Program-made: the position numbers and the translations under genes | Source of the DNA: Patescibacteria group bacterium | GTDB lineage: Bacteria > Patescibacteriota > Patescibacteriia > UBA1558 > S5-K13 | Length of the DNA: 12,321 bases | Assembly (NCBI GenBank): GCA_028703545.1 | Contig: JAQVMR010000002.1 | Span: 20,959 to 33,279, forward strand | Direction: 5' to 3' | Shown: piece after piece, positions 1 through 6,410 of the stretch | Layout of the letters: the number at the start of each line of letters is the position of its first letter | How positions within the stretch are numbered: position 1 is the first letter of the stretch | The notes under the pieces: generated by a model | Databases searched by the model: none | What the model was told of the DNA's origin: nothing | The model's input: only the letters and a program-made list of their open reading frames with translations

Positions 1-401
1 AATTTGGTGCTATAACTGGAAGACCTCGTAAATGCGGATATTCAGATTTGGCAATTGCCAAATACGTAGTTAGGTCATTTGGAATTGATGAAATTGCACT
101 TACGTGCCTTGATACACTTTGTGCTTTTTCTCAGAAAATCGGGAATATACAAATATGTGAAAATTATAAATTGCCAGGTGGTGGATTTGGTATTCCTCAA
201 GAAGCAACAGCAAGCTATTTGTCTAGAGTCATGCCCCAATATAAGGAAATTAACCTTATTTGTAACTGTTCTGGAATAAACAATGTATACGAACTTCCAC
301 TTCAGGTTACGAATTATGTTAATTTAATAGATAATTTTCTCGATGTCCCGGTAAAATTTATTAGCACCGGTAAAAACATAGAGGATATTATAAGATTATA
401 A
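1..401 (+). CDS. purA: Adenylosuccinate synthetase, C-terminal part (5' end outside the window)
   Basis: PurA joins IMP and aspartate using GTP to give adenylosuccinate, the first step from IMP to AMP, in the cytoplasm. The reading frame is open from base 3 and ends at TAA 399-401, so about 132 C-terminal residues are visible. The first complete codons read FGAITGRPRKCGYSD, which matches the conserved PurA loop (usual form GATTGRPRRCGW.D) involved in nucleotide and aspartate binding. It is followed by the family pattern IDEIALTCLDTL (usual form ..LALTKLDVL). The last stretch, PVKFISTGKNIEDIIRL, matches the family's C-terminal strand and STG motif. The TTG at 48 is internal, not a start, because homology continues upstream of it. 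A hairpin terminator follows 8 bases after the stop. Some positions are diverged from the usual motifs (T to I in GATTG, W to Y after CG), but the identity is secure. Confidence 0.93.
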   Translation, partial: FGAITGRPRKCGYSDLAIAKYVVRSFGIDEIALTCLDTLCAFSQKIGNIQICENYKLPGGGFGIPQEATASYLSRVMPQYKEINLICNCSGINNVYELPLQVTNYVNLIDNFLDVPVKFISTGKNIEDIIRL

Positions 402-409
402 GTAGTAAA

Positions 410-446
410 AAAACGGGAAGAGAAATTTTCCCGTTTTGTTTTTTTT
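410..446. terminator. Bidirectional intrinsic terminator between purA and truB
   Basis: A 12-bp stem (410-421 with 426-437, one G-T pair) carries a CGGG core and closes on a GAAA tetraloop. A run of eight T follows at 439-446 on the + strand, and an A-run at 407-413 gives a T-tract on the - strand. It lies between the convergent stops of purA (401) and truB (449), so it can end transcription from both sides. Confidence 0.88.
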
Positions 447-448
447 GA

Positions 449-1198
449 TTATTTTATATTTTTTATAATATCCGAAATTGTTAATTTACTCTTGTTTACA
501 ATTTTTTTATCTAATCTTTTTTGTTTAATTGCATTTTTTAAATTGAAGTTGCCAATTTGGCTTCTTTTAAGTTTTACAAGAATTCCGCCAGTTTTTAATT
601 TTTCTCCCAAATCATTTGCAATTGATCTGATATATGTTCCCCTTGAACAACTTATTTCAAGTTCTAAAAATGGATATTTGTATTTTTTAATTTTAAGATC
701 ATCTATTTTTATTTTTACGGATTTTATTTTAACTTCCTCACCTTTTCTTGCTAGTTCATAAGCATTTTTCCCCTTTATTTTTTTTGCGCTAAATATGGGG
801 GGAGTTTGTAATATATCGCCTATAAAATTTTTATCAATTATATTTTTAATTTCAACAAGGCTTGGTTTTTTATTAATTTTAATGTTTTTTATATTCCCCT
901 CAGTGTCATAGGTATCTGATATTTTTCCCAATTCTATTTTTGCAGTATAAATTTTATTCAAAAAATGAAAAGCATCTAAAAATTTAGTAGCATTTGAAAT
1001 AGCAATTATTAAAAGTCCACTAGCTATTGGATCTAGGGTTCCAGAAAATCCTATTTTTTTAATATTTGTAATTTTTCTTAGTTGTTTTATAACAAAAAAA
1101 GAAGATTTTCCTGGTTCTTTATCAACAAGTAAAAAAAATGAATTTTTATCTTCAGAAATTTTTTTAATTAATTTTTCATTATGAATCGGGTTCTGCAT
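449..1198 (-). CDS. truB: tRNA pseudouridine(55) synthase TruB
   Basis: TruB makes pseudouridine 55 in the T-loop of tRNAs. The 249-residue protein shows the family order: an opening DKEPGKSS (residues 26-33, usual form DKPxGxSS), the catalytic loop SGTLDP with the nucleophile Asp56, the substrate-stacking Tyr84 in IYTAKIELGK, then SDTYDTEG, then PPIFSAKKIKGKNAYELAR, and the late CSRGTYIRSIANDLG motif. It is shorter than the E. coli protein (314 residues) and lacks the C-terminal PUA-type extension, as short TruBs do. One oddity is that the histidine normally found in the GHTGxLDP loop is Phe51 here (GFSGTLDP). The ATG at 1196-1198 lies one base after the stop of the upstream ACT-domain gene, so the two are almost certainly co-transcribed. 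No Shine-Dalgarno site is visible, which fits translational coupling. Confidence 0.94.
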   Translation of the reverse strand: MQNPIHNEKLIKKISEDKNSFFLLVDKEPGKSSFFVIKQLRKITNIKKIGFSGTLDPIASGLLIIAISNATKFLDAFHFLNKIYTAKIELGKISDTYDTEGNIKNIKINKKPSLVEIKNIIDKNFIGDILQTPPIFSAKKIKGKNAYELARKGEEVKIKSVKIKIDDLKIKKYKYPFLELEISCSRGTYIRSIANDLGEKLKTGGILVKLKRSQIGNFNLKNAIKQKRLDKKIVNKSKLTISDIIKNIK

Positions 1199-1199
1199 A

Positions 1200-1856
1200 C
1201 TAATAAGTATTTTTTGGATTTATAAATTTATTATAAATTGTGTCAAATGCATTTTTGATGTCTTTTGTCTCCAGATAGAGGATTATTTCTGTTTCTGTTG
1301 AACTAAGTTCAATTATGTTTATATTTTGTAGCGCTATTTGTTGTAAGATTAAATACAAAAGCCCAGGAGTGCTTAAATATTTAGAATTAAATTTTATACA
1401 GAGCGAGCTTATTTTTTCTTTAATGTATTTCGGTTTTTCATTGGTTGATTTTTTTATATCAGTTAAAAATTTATCTTCAAAGATAATAGTTGTTTCATTT
1501 GTGCCTTCTGATATTGTCATGAAATTTCCATTTAGCATGATTTTTGAATAAATTTTATTTATTTTTTCATGAATTAGTTTTGTCTTATAAAAAGTCATGG
1601 TACATAAATTTGAATGTATGGTCAGGTTTTCAATTTTAAAATCTGAATCTTTAATTTTTCTTTTGGTTTCTCCTTGAATTCTTGATAAACACATTAAAAT
1701 TGCGTTTTCTGTAACACCCTTTTTAGTCCTAGCCTGAATATGTGGTTTTGTAAATTTTGCAACCCGAGTGAGATTTAATAATTTATAATAGATCCCAAAT
1801 TGGAAAAAAGAATTATTTTCTATGAGATCTTTTATTGAATCTTTTATTTTTAGCAT
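1200..1856 (-). CDS. ACT-domain protein with a helical N-terminal region, function unknown
   Basis: This 218-residue protein is read as two parts. Residues about 5-60 form a predicted helical segment (IKDLIENNSFFQFGIYYKL, then AKFTKPHIQ, then TENAILMCLSRI), a pattern seen in small conserved proteins of archaea and Patescibacteria in which a winged-helix-like region precedes an ACT fold. Residues about 150-212 resemble an ACT domain: an opening strand (SLCIKF), the helix-start motif STPGLLYLILQQIALQNINI and a closing strand ETEIILYLE, comparable to the regulatory ACT units of aspartate kinases. No kinase or dehydrogenase domain is attached, so it is more likely a small-molecule sensor or a structural protein than an enzyme. 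It is the first gene of a unit with truB, one base apart. A TATAAT-like box at 1890-1895 on the - strand could be its -10 element, but no good -35 accompanies it. No Shine-Dalgarno site is visible. The ACT call is moderately sure; the function is not known. Confidence 0.7.
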   Translation of the reverse strand: MLKIKDSIKDLIENNSFFQFGIYYKLLNLTRVAKFTKPHIQARTKKGVTENAILMCLSRIQGETKRKIKDSDFKIENLTIHSNLCTMTFYKTKLIHEKINKIYSKIMLNGNFMTISEGTNETTIIFEDKFLTDIKKSTNEKPKYIKEKISSLCIKFNSKYLSTPGLLYLILQQIALQNINIIELSSTETEIILYLETKDIKNAFDTIYNKFINPKNTY

Positions 1857-1958
1857 AGTGTTACATTTATAACAAATTTTAATATATTTATTATAAGCAT
1901 ATAAAAAATTAATATTTTTGTAAATATTTGTTAATTTATATTTAAATAAGATTTTTTA

Positions 1959-1964
1959 GGGAGG
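1959..1964 (+). promoter_or_regulatory. Strong Shine-Dalgarno site of the 66-residue gene
   Basis: GGGAGG lies five bases upstream of the ATG at 1970. It fixes the start codon against the out-of-frame ATG at 1965, which overlaps the site's 3' side. Confidence 0.8.
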
Positions 1965-1969
1965 ATGTC

Positions 1970-2170
1970 ATGTCTAGACCAAAGCCACAAATAGAGCAAG
2001 AACTTCATCTATTATTTTTAAACAATTTAGAAGAAGAAGTGGAAAATTACATTAATGGACTTGAGACCGAAGAAGAAAAAAATAAAGCACGAGATTATCT
2101 TGGGCTATTAAAACAACCCAGATCCAAGCTATGGAAGTGTAATGCACTTCATACAAATTTTCCAAAGTAA
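1970..2170 (+). CDS. Small orphan protein (66 residues), function unknown
   Basis: I do not recognise this protein. It is acidic in the middle, with runs such as NLEEEVENYI and LETEEEKNKARDYLGLL that predict two amphipathic helices. It ends in a basic tail (KQPRSKLWKCNALHTNFPK) with a single Cys. There is no signal peptide or membrane segment, so it is probably cytoplasmic. Reality as a gene is supported by a strong Shine-Dalgarno site (GGGAGG at 1959-1964, five bases before the ATG at 1970), a good terminator straight after the stop, and an intergenic position with no overlapping gene. The strong ribosome binding site stands out, because the core genes of this window lack one. The helices suggest a binding or adaptor protein, but this is only an inference. 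Confidence 0.72.
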   Translation: MSRPKPQIEQELHLLFLNNLEEEVENYINGLETEEEKNKARDYLGLLKQPRSKLWKCNALHTNFPK

Positions 2171-2174
2171 AAAC

Positions 2175-2218
2175 AAAACCCAATCTTTCTTTTGAGAGAT
2201 TGGGTTTTTCTATTTTTT
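2175..2218. terminator. Bidirectional intrinsic terminator
   Basis: A 15-bp stem (2175-2189 with 2194-2208, one G-T pair) contains the core ACCCAATCT/AGATTGGGT and closes on a TTTT loop. T-runs follow at 2205-2209 and 2213-2218. The A-rich left flank provides a T-tract on the - strand, so the element serves both the 66-residue gene and the convergent SIMPL gene ending at 2223. Confidence 0.9.
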
Positions 2219-2222
2219 GTTT

Positions 2223-2972
2223 TTATTTAATTTTGTAACTTATATTTACTTCAACCGTTATTTCGCCGATACCGGCTGTTATTGTTGGGGAAATACCTCC
2301 AGCGCCCATTCCACCTTTATCGCTCCCACCATAAGACATTTCTGGATTATATGTTTCCCACCAACCAACGACTTTTCCAAGTTTTACTCCAAGTGCTTTT
2401 GCAAGTATTCTAGATCTTCCCCTTGCATCTTCAATTGCTTTTATTCTTGCTTCTTGTTTTATGTCATTAATTTTTGAATTTTCAAAACTAACGCCATTTA
2501 TTTGATTCGCACCATTTATAGTTGCGGTTTGAATTATTTTTGAAATTAGCTCTTCATTTTTTTCAATATCTTTTAAAGTTACAACTATTGTTTGATTTGC
2601 ATTATATCCCGTTACTTTTGGATTATTATTAATTACATTATAGTTGGGATTTAGGTAGTAATTTTGTGTTTTAATGTCTTCTCTGTTTATTCCCAATTTT
2701 TCTACCTCAGAATAAATTTTATTTATTTTTGTATTTAGCTGATTTAGGGCATCTTCTGCTTTTGCAATATTATCAATTTGCACACCAAGGTTTATCTTTG
2801 CAGTATCATTTTTGTATTGAACTTTTCCTTGGCCAATTACAGAAATTTGATATTGATTTTGATAAATGAATCTGTCTTGAATTATTGCAGTAATCATAAT
2901 TGCGCCAAAAATAATAATTGCAATTATAATTACTAGTGATTTTTTTATGTCTAGATTTTTTATATTTAACAT
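2223..2972 (-). CDS. SIMPL (DUF541) domain protein, membrane-anchored
   Basis: The 249-residue protein has a short Lys-rich start and a hydrophobic segment at residues 13-31, an uncleaved anchor or signal anchor that places the rest outside the membrane. Residues about 40-249 show the SIMPL/DUF541 pattern: the opening strand ISVIGQGKVQYKNDTAKINLGV, the helix with AEDALNQLNTKINKI, then the marker GINREDIKTQNYYLNPNYN, the YNANQTIVVTL strand, and the ARIKAIEDARGRSRILAKALGVKLGKV helix-turn, closing with the strand EITVEVNISYKIK. A Gly-rich loop (about residues 218-230, GGSDKGGMGAGG) comes before the last strand. SIMPL proteins form ring-like periplasmic or surface assemblies; the exact role is unknown. 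The gene stands alone, with a near-consensus promoter upstream and a shared terminator downstream. No Shine-Dalgarno site is seen before the ATG. Confidence 0.9.
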   Translation of the reverse strand: MLNIKNLDIKKSLVIIIAIIIFGAIMITAIIQDRFIYQNQYQISVIGQGKVQYKNDTAKINLGVQIDNIAKAEDALNQLNTKINKIYSEVEKLGINREDIKTQNYYLNPNYNVINNNPKVTGYNANQTIVVTLKDIEKNEELISKIIQTATINGANQINGVSFENSKINDIKQEARIKAIEDARGRSRILAKALGVKLGKVVGWWETYNPEMSYGGSDKGGMGAGGISPTITAGIGEITVEVNISYKIK

Positions 2973-3005
2973 ATTGATTTTTAAATTAATTATTAGTATA
3001 AATTA

Positions 3006-3034
3006 ATTATACTATATGTTTATAAATGTGCCAA
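3006..3034 (-). promoter_or_regulatory. Sigma70-type promoter of the SIMPL gene
   Basis: Read on the - strand, TTGGCA (3029-3034) and a perfect TATAAT (3006-3011) are separated by 17 bases. The expected start lies near 2999, giving a leader of about 27 nt. It sits back-to-back with the ruvA promoter. Confidence 0.75.
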
Positions 3035-3042
3035 TTTGAGAT

Positions 3043-3071
3043 TTGATTATAAGCAAAAATTGTTTTATTAT
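3043..3071 (+). promoter_or_regulatory. Sigma70-type promoter of the ruvA operon
   Basis: TTGATT (3043-3048) and TATTAT (3066-3071) are 17 bases apart. The expected start is near 3078, only about 15 nt before the ruvA ATG, so the leader is very short and has no Shine-Dalgarno site. The -35 boxes of this promoter and the SIMPL promoter are 8 bases apart. Confidence 0.65.
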
Positions 3072-3092
3072 AGATGTATATAAATATTTTTT

Positions 3093-3665
3093 ATGATTGC
3101 TTATTTAAGTGGAAAAGTATTGCTTAAAACAGACAAATCAATAATTTTATTAGTTGATAATATTGGCTATGAAATTTTTATTTCTTATAAATTACTGGAT
3201 AAAATAAGAATAGACCAAGAGCTTGAATTGTTTATTTATCACAAACAACGCGAAGACTCTCAGGAACTTTACGGATTTTCAAATTATGAAGAAAGAAGTT
3301 TTTTTATTATGCTTTTGTCTGTATCTGGAGTTGGTCCAAAATCAGCAATAAATGTTTTGGGAGTTTCTGGGGTTAAAGATTTGAAATCAGCAATTTCAAC
3401 TGGAAATGCTGATATATTTAAAAAAGTTTCAGGAATCGGTACAAAAACAGCAGAAAGAATTGTTATTGAGCTAAAAGATAAATTGGGCTTTTCGGGATTT
3501 TCAAGTGACTTAACATCAGAAGATAATTCTAATTTAGAAGTTTTTGAGGCATTGAATTCTCTCGGTTTTTCAGACAATGAAATAAGAAGTGTATATAACC
3601 AAATTCCAAAAGAATTAGACACAAAAGAAAAAATTAAAACCGCGCTTAAATTTTTGAAAAAATAA
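3093..3665 (+). CDS. ruvA: Holliday junction branch migration protein RuvA
   Basis: RuvA binds four-way DNA junctions as a tetramer and loads the RuvB motor for branch migration in recombination repair. All three domains are present in 190 residues. Domain I is an OB fold (residues 1-62, start MIAYLSGKV) with the acidic pin Glu54-Asp55 in the RED motif before the YGF signature. Domain II carries two helix-hairpin-helix motifs, SVSGVGPKSA (76-85) and KVSGIGTKTAERIVIEL (111-127). Domain III is a three-helix unit (about 145-190, EVFEALNSLGFSDNEI) that contacts RuvB. ruvB and ruvC are not next to it. The downstream femX-like gene starts one base after the stop, so ruvA leads an operon whose other members are mainly envelope genes. 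The out-of-frame ATG at 3074 is not the start. Confidence 0.95.
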   Translation: MIAYLSGKVLLKTDKSIILLVDNIGYEIFISYKLLDKIRIDQELELFIYHKQREDSQELYGFSNYEERSFFIMLLSVSGVGPKSAINVLGVSGVKDLKSAISTGNADIFKKVSGIGTKTAERIVIELKDKLGFSGFSSDLTSEDNSNLEVFEALNSLGFSDNEIRSVYNQIPKELDTKEKIKTALKFLKK

Positions 3666-3666
3666 A

Positions 3667-4668
3667 ATGCTAAGAGTTATTTCAAAACAAGAATTAGATA
3701 ATTTTTCTTCTTCAACGGAACACTCTCAATTTTTAGAGAGTTCTTTTTGGGAAGAATTCCAAAATTTACTCGGAAAAAAAGTTTGGAGATATGGATATTT
3801 TGATGATAATAATCAGAGTGAAATTCTAGGTGCTTTTCTTATAATAGAAAAAAAATTACCATTTAACTTTGGATATTTATATACTCCTCGTGGACCAATT
3901 ATAAAGGACAAATTAGATAAGTCTAGAAAAATAGAAATAAGTAAAAATCTTTTTAAATTATTTAGAGATATTTGTGTGAAAGAATTTAAGATAAAAAATA
4001 TTTTTTTTAGATTTGAGGCAAATTTTATTCCAGAAAACATAAAACAAATCAAAAAAGTAAAAGATTTTCAACCATCAAAAACCTTAATTTTAGATTTATT
4101 AAAAAACGAGGAAGAGCTATTAAAAGACATGCACGAGAAAACAAGATATAATATAAGATTAGCAGAAAAAAAAGGAATTCAAGTTATAAAAACAAATAAA
4201 GAAAAAGAATACATAGGAGATTTTTTAAATTTAATTGAAAAAACCTCAAAAAGAGATAATTTTAAATCACATTCTGGAGATTATTATTTAAAAATGTTAA
4301 AATCTTCTGATAAAAATATAGATCTTTGGATTGCAAAAAAAGACAACAAAGTTATTTGCACAAATATTGTTGTAAATTTTGGAGACACTGTTACGTATTT
4401 ACACGGTGCATCATCCAATGAATATAGGAATTTGATGGCGCCACATCTACTCCAATGGAGCCAAATTAGATGGGCAAAAGAAAATAATTATAGGTATTAT
4501 GATTTTTGGGGAATTGCTAAAACAGATGATAAAAATGATGCTTGGCGTGGTTTCACGAGATTTAAAAAAGGTTTTGGCGGATTTGAATTAGAATATCCCG
4601 GTACATTTGATGTTATATATGATAAGAATTTTTACTCATTTTATAATTTTTTTAAAAAATTTTTTTAA
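3667..4668 (+). CDS. FemAB-family aminoacyl transferase (FemX-like), peptidoglycan bridge formation
   Basis: FemX/FemA/FemB enzymes transfer an amino acid from an aminoacyl-tRNA to the peptide stem of a cell-wall precursor, building the interpeptide bridge at the inner face of the membrane. The 333-residue length matches FemX of the Weissella type, without the coiled-coil arm of FemA. Recognisable parts are the N-terminal SFWEEFQ (27-33), the first GNAT-like unit with YTPRGPII, the signature TRYNIRLAEKKGI (159-171), and the second GNAT-like unit with YLHGASS, MAPHLLQW and YYDFWGI (277-283), then FKKGFGGFELEYPGTFD near the C-terminus. It starts one base after ruvA and is followed directly by a MurE-like ligase (ATG at 4670). 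That neighbourhood supports a cell-wall role. The amino acid transferred cannot be told from sequence. Family call is firm; substrate is open. Confidence 0.92.
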   Translation: MLRVISKQELDNFSSSTEHSQFLESSFWEEFQNLLGKKVWRYGYFDDNNQSEILGAFLIIEKKLPFNFGYLYTPRGPIIKDKLDKSRKIEISKNLFKLFRDICVKEFKIKNIFFRFEANFIPENIKQIKKVKDFQPSKTLILDLLKNEEELLKDMHEKTRYNIRLAEKKGIQVIKTNKEKEYIGDFLNLIEKTSKRDNFKSHSGDYYLKMLKSSDKNIDLWIAKKDNKVICTNIVVNFGDTVTYLHGASSNEYRNLMAPHLLQWSQIRWAKENNYRYYDFWGIAKTDDKNDAWRGFTRFKKGFGGFELEYPGTFDVIYDKNFYSFYNFFKKFF

Positions 4669-4669
4669 T

Positions 4670-5977
4670 ATGATAAAACAGATAATAAAAAAAATAATAC
4701 CAAAATCAATTATTAATTTTTATCATAAATTTTTAGCTATTTTTGCTTCTTTTATTTATAGAAACCCATCAAATAAATTAATTGTAATAGGGGTTACAGG
4801 AACAAATGGAAAATCAACCACAATAAGTTTAATTTCTCACATATTAGAAGAGGCTGGATATAAAGTAGGTTCAAGCTCAACAGCTGAATTTAAAATAGGA
4901 AATAAAAGTTGGCTAAATGATCAGAAGATGACAATGTTGGGGAGACTTAAACTACAAAATTTATTATATAAAATGCTCAAAGAAAAATGTGAGTACGCCA
5001 TAATAGAAACTTCCTCTGAAGGAATAAAACAATTTAGACATTTGGGAATAAATTATGATGTTGTTGTTTTTACAAATTTGACACCAGAACACATTGAATC
5101 ACATGGATCTTTTGAAAATTATAAAAATTGTAAATTGGAATTATTCAAACATTTAACGAAGTATAAAAATAAAATTATAGACGGGGAAGAAATTAAAAAA
5201 ATTATTACTGTAAATAGAGATGATAAAAATTCGGGATATTTTTTAAGTTTTGATGCTGACAAAAAAGTTGGATTTTCAATAAATAAAGAAAGTGAGTATC
5301 AGGCAAAAAATGTAGAATTAAAACCACAGACAAAATTTAGGATTAAAAATCAAGAATTTAAAACAAATTTAATAGGACAGTTTAATATTTACAATTGTTT
5401 ATGCGCGATAAGTGTTTGTAATACACTTGGAGTATCAATTAATATTTGCGTAAAAGCAATAGAAAATTATAAGGGCGTTCCTGGTAGAATGGAATTTATA
5501 AATTGTGGTCAAGATTTTAAAGTTATAGTTGATTATGCACCAGAGATTGAAAGTATGAGAAATTTATACTCAATACTCGACTATTTTTATTATGAAAAAT
5601 TAATTCATGTTTTGGGTTCTTGTGGTGGAGGACGCGACAGAGATAGGCAGCCCATTTTAGGTAAAATGTCTGGAGAAAGAGCAGATTTTGTTATAATTAC
5701 AAATGAAGATCCATACGAAGATGATCCAATGAAAATTATAAATAATGTCACCCGTGGTGCAATTGATAGTGGAAAAGAATTAGATAAAAACTTATTTAAA
5801 ATATTAGATAGGCGACTCGCCATAAGAAAAGCAATTGAGCTCGCAGAAAAAGATGATTTAGTTTTGATAACTGGCAAGGGCTCAGAACAATTTATTTGTG
5901 TAAAAAATGGAAAGAAAATTCCATGGGATGACAGACGTGTCGCTAGAGAAGAATTAGAAGTAAAATTTAATAATTAA
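4670..5977 (+). CDS. MurE-like Mur ligase lacking the usual N-terminal domain
   Basis: Mur ligases use ATP to add an amino acid to the UDP-MurNAc peptide; MurE adds the third residue. This 435-residue protein has the central ATPase domain (P-loop GTNGKSTT at 44-51; ETSSEG at 113-118; TNLTPEHIESHG from 135, with Lys155 matching the carbamylated lysine) and the C-terminal domain (GVPGRME; GGGRDRDRQPILGK; GKGSEQ; DDRRVAREEL). The UDP-binding domain 1 of MurE is missing: the P-loop begins at residue 44, against about 110 in E. coli, after a hydrophobic Lys-rich segment. The diaminopimelate motif DNPR is replaced by EDPY (346-349), the usual YAH reads YAP (289-291), and the GKGHE His is Ser. A MurT role is less likely because its zinc ribbon is absent. 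ATG 4670 is preferred over 4607, which would overlap the femX-like gene by 62 bases. Ligase family is certain, MurE function probable. Confidence 0.85.
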   Translation: MIKQIIKKIIPKSIINFYHKFLAIFASFIYRNPSNKLIVIGVTGTNGKSTTISLISHILEEAGYKVGSSSTAEFKIGNKSWLNDQKMTMLGRLKLQNLLYKMLKEKCEYAIIETSSEGIKQFRHLGINYDVVVFTNLTPEHIESHGSFENYKNCKLELFKHLTKYKNKIIDGEEIKKIITVNRDDKNSGYFLSFDADKKVGFSINKESEYQAKNVELKPQTKFRIKNQEFKTNLIGQFNIYNCLCAISVCNTLGVSINICVKAIENYKGVPGRMEFINCGQDFKVIVDYAPEIESMRNLYSILDYFYYEKLIHVLGSCGGGRDRDRQPILGKMSGERADFVIITNEDPYEDDPMKIINNVTRGAIDSGKELDKNLFKILDRRLAIRKAIELAEKDDLVLITGKGSEQFICVKNGKKIPWDDRRVAREELEVKFNN

Positions 5978-6017
5978 ATCTAGCCCATTGCGTTAAACAT
6001 GGTTTAGTTCGAAATTT

Positions 6018-6410
6018 ATGGATAAAATTATTTTATCTGGCTGTGCTATCATAGAAGATGAAAAACTACTTCTTCTATATAAAGACAGGGATGATTTTTA
6101 TGAATTTCCAGGTGGAAAAGTAGAAGAAGATGAAACTATTAATGAAGCTGCACTTCGTGAAACAATGGAAGAAATTGGATGTAGGGTAAAAATAATTAAA
6201 CACTTAATCGCAATTGAATTTGAAAAAGAAGGAAAAATTTATTTAAGTCATAAATTTTTAGCAAAAATAGAAGCAGGAATGCCATATGCTGATGGAATAG
6301 AACATAGTGATATATTGTGGTTGCCAATAAAAGACTATAAAAAATATAATCTTGCTCCAAATGCAATAATTTTTTGTGAAAAGTATTTAAATAAAGAATT
6401 AGATGTCTAA
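6018..6410 (+). CDS. NUDIX hydrolase
   Basis: NUDIX enzymes hydrolyse nucleoside diphosphates linked to another group, often damaged nucleotides or signalling molecules. The 130-residue protein contains a full Nudix box: Gly33, Glu39, Arg47-Glu48, Glu51-Glu52 and Gly54 fit the GX5EX7REUXEEXGU pattern, with Thr49 where a hydrophobic residue is usual. The preceding YEFPGGK (28-34) is typical of MutT/ADP-ribose-type members, as is the late HSDILWLPI segment. Substrate cannot be decided from sequence. It lies 40 bases after the MurE-like gene and overlaps the following peptidase gene by 8 bases, so it is probably translated from the same transcript. There is no Shine-Dalgarno site. The earlier ATG at 5999 runs into a stop after one codon, so 6018 is the start. 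Confidence 0.92.
   Translation: MDKIILSGCAIIEDEKLLLLYKDRDDFYEFPGGKVEEDETINEAALRETMEEIGCRVKIIKHLIAIEFEKEGKIYLSHKFLAKIEAGMPYADGIEHSDILWLPIKDYKKYNLAPNAIIFCEKYLNKELDV

Noticed and set aside
48..401. Separate 117-residue gene starting at TTG 48
   Set aside because: The frame is open upstream to base 3 and encodes conserved PurA sequence (GAITGRPRKCGYSD) before the TTG, so it is the end of purA.
4607..4669. Upstream start for the MurE-like ligase at ATG 4607
   Set aside because: It would overlap the femX-like gene by 62 bases and add 21 residues that lie over conserved FemX coding sequence; ATG 4670 follows the stop directly, as with the other couplings in this operon.
5994..6006. Small palindrome TAAAC-ATG-GTTTA before the NUDIX gene as an operator
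   Set aside because: Five base pairs around three bases are expected by chance in AT-rich DNA and no promoter boxes sit beside it.
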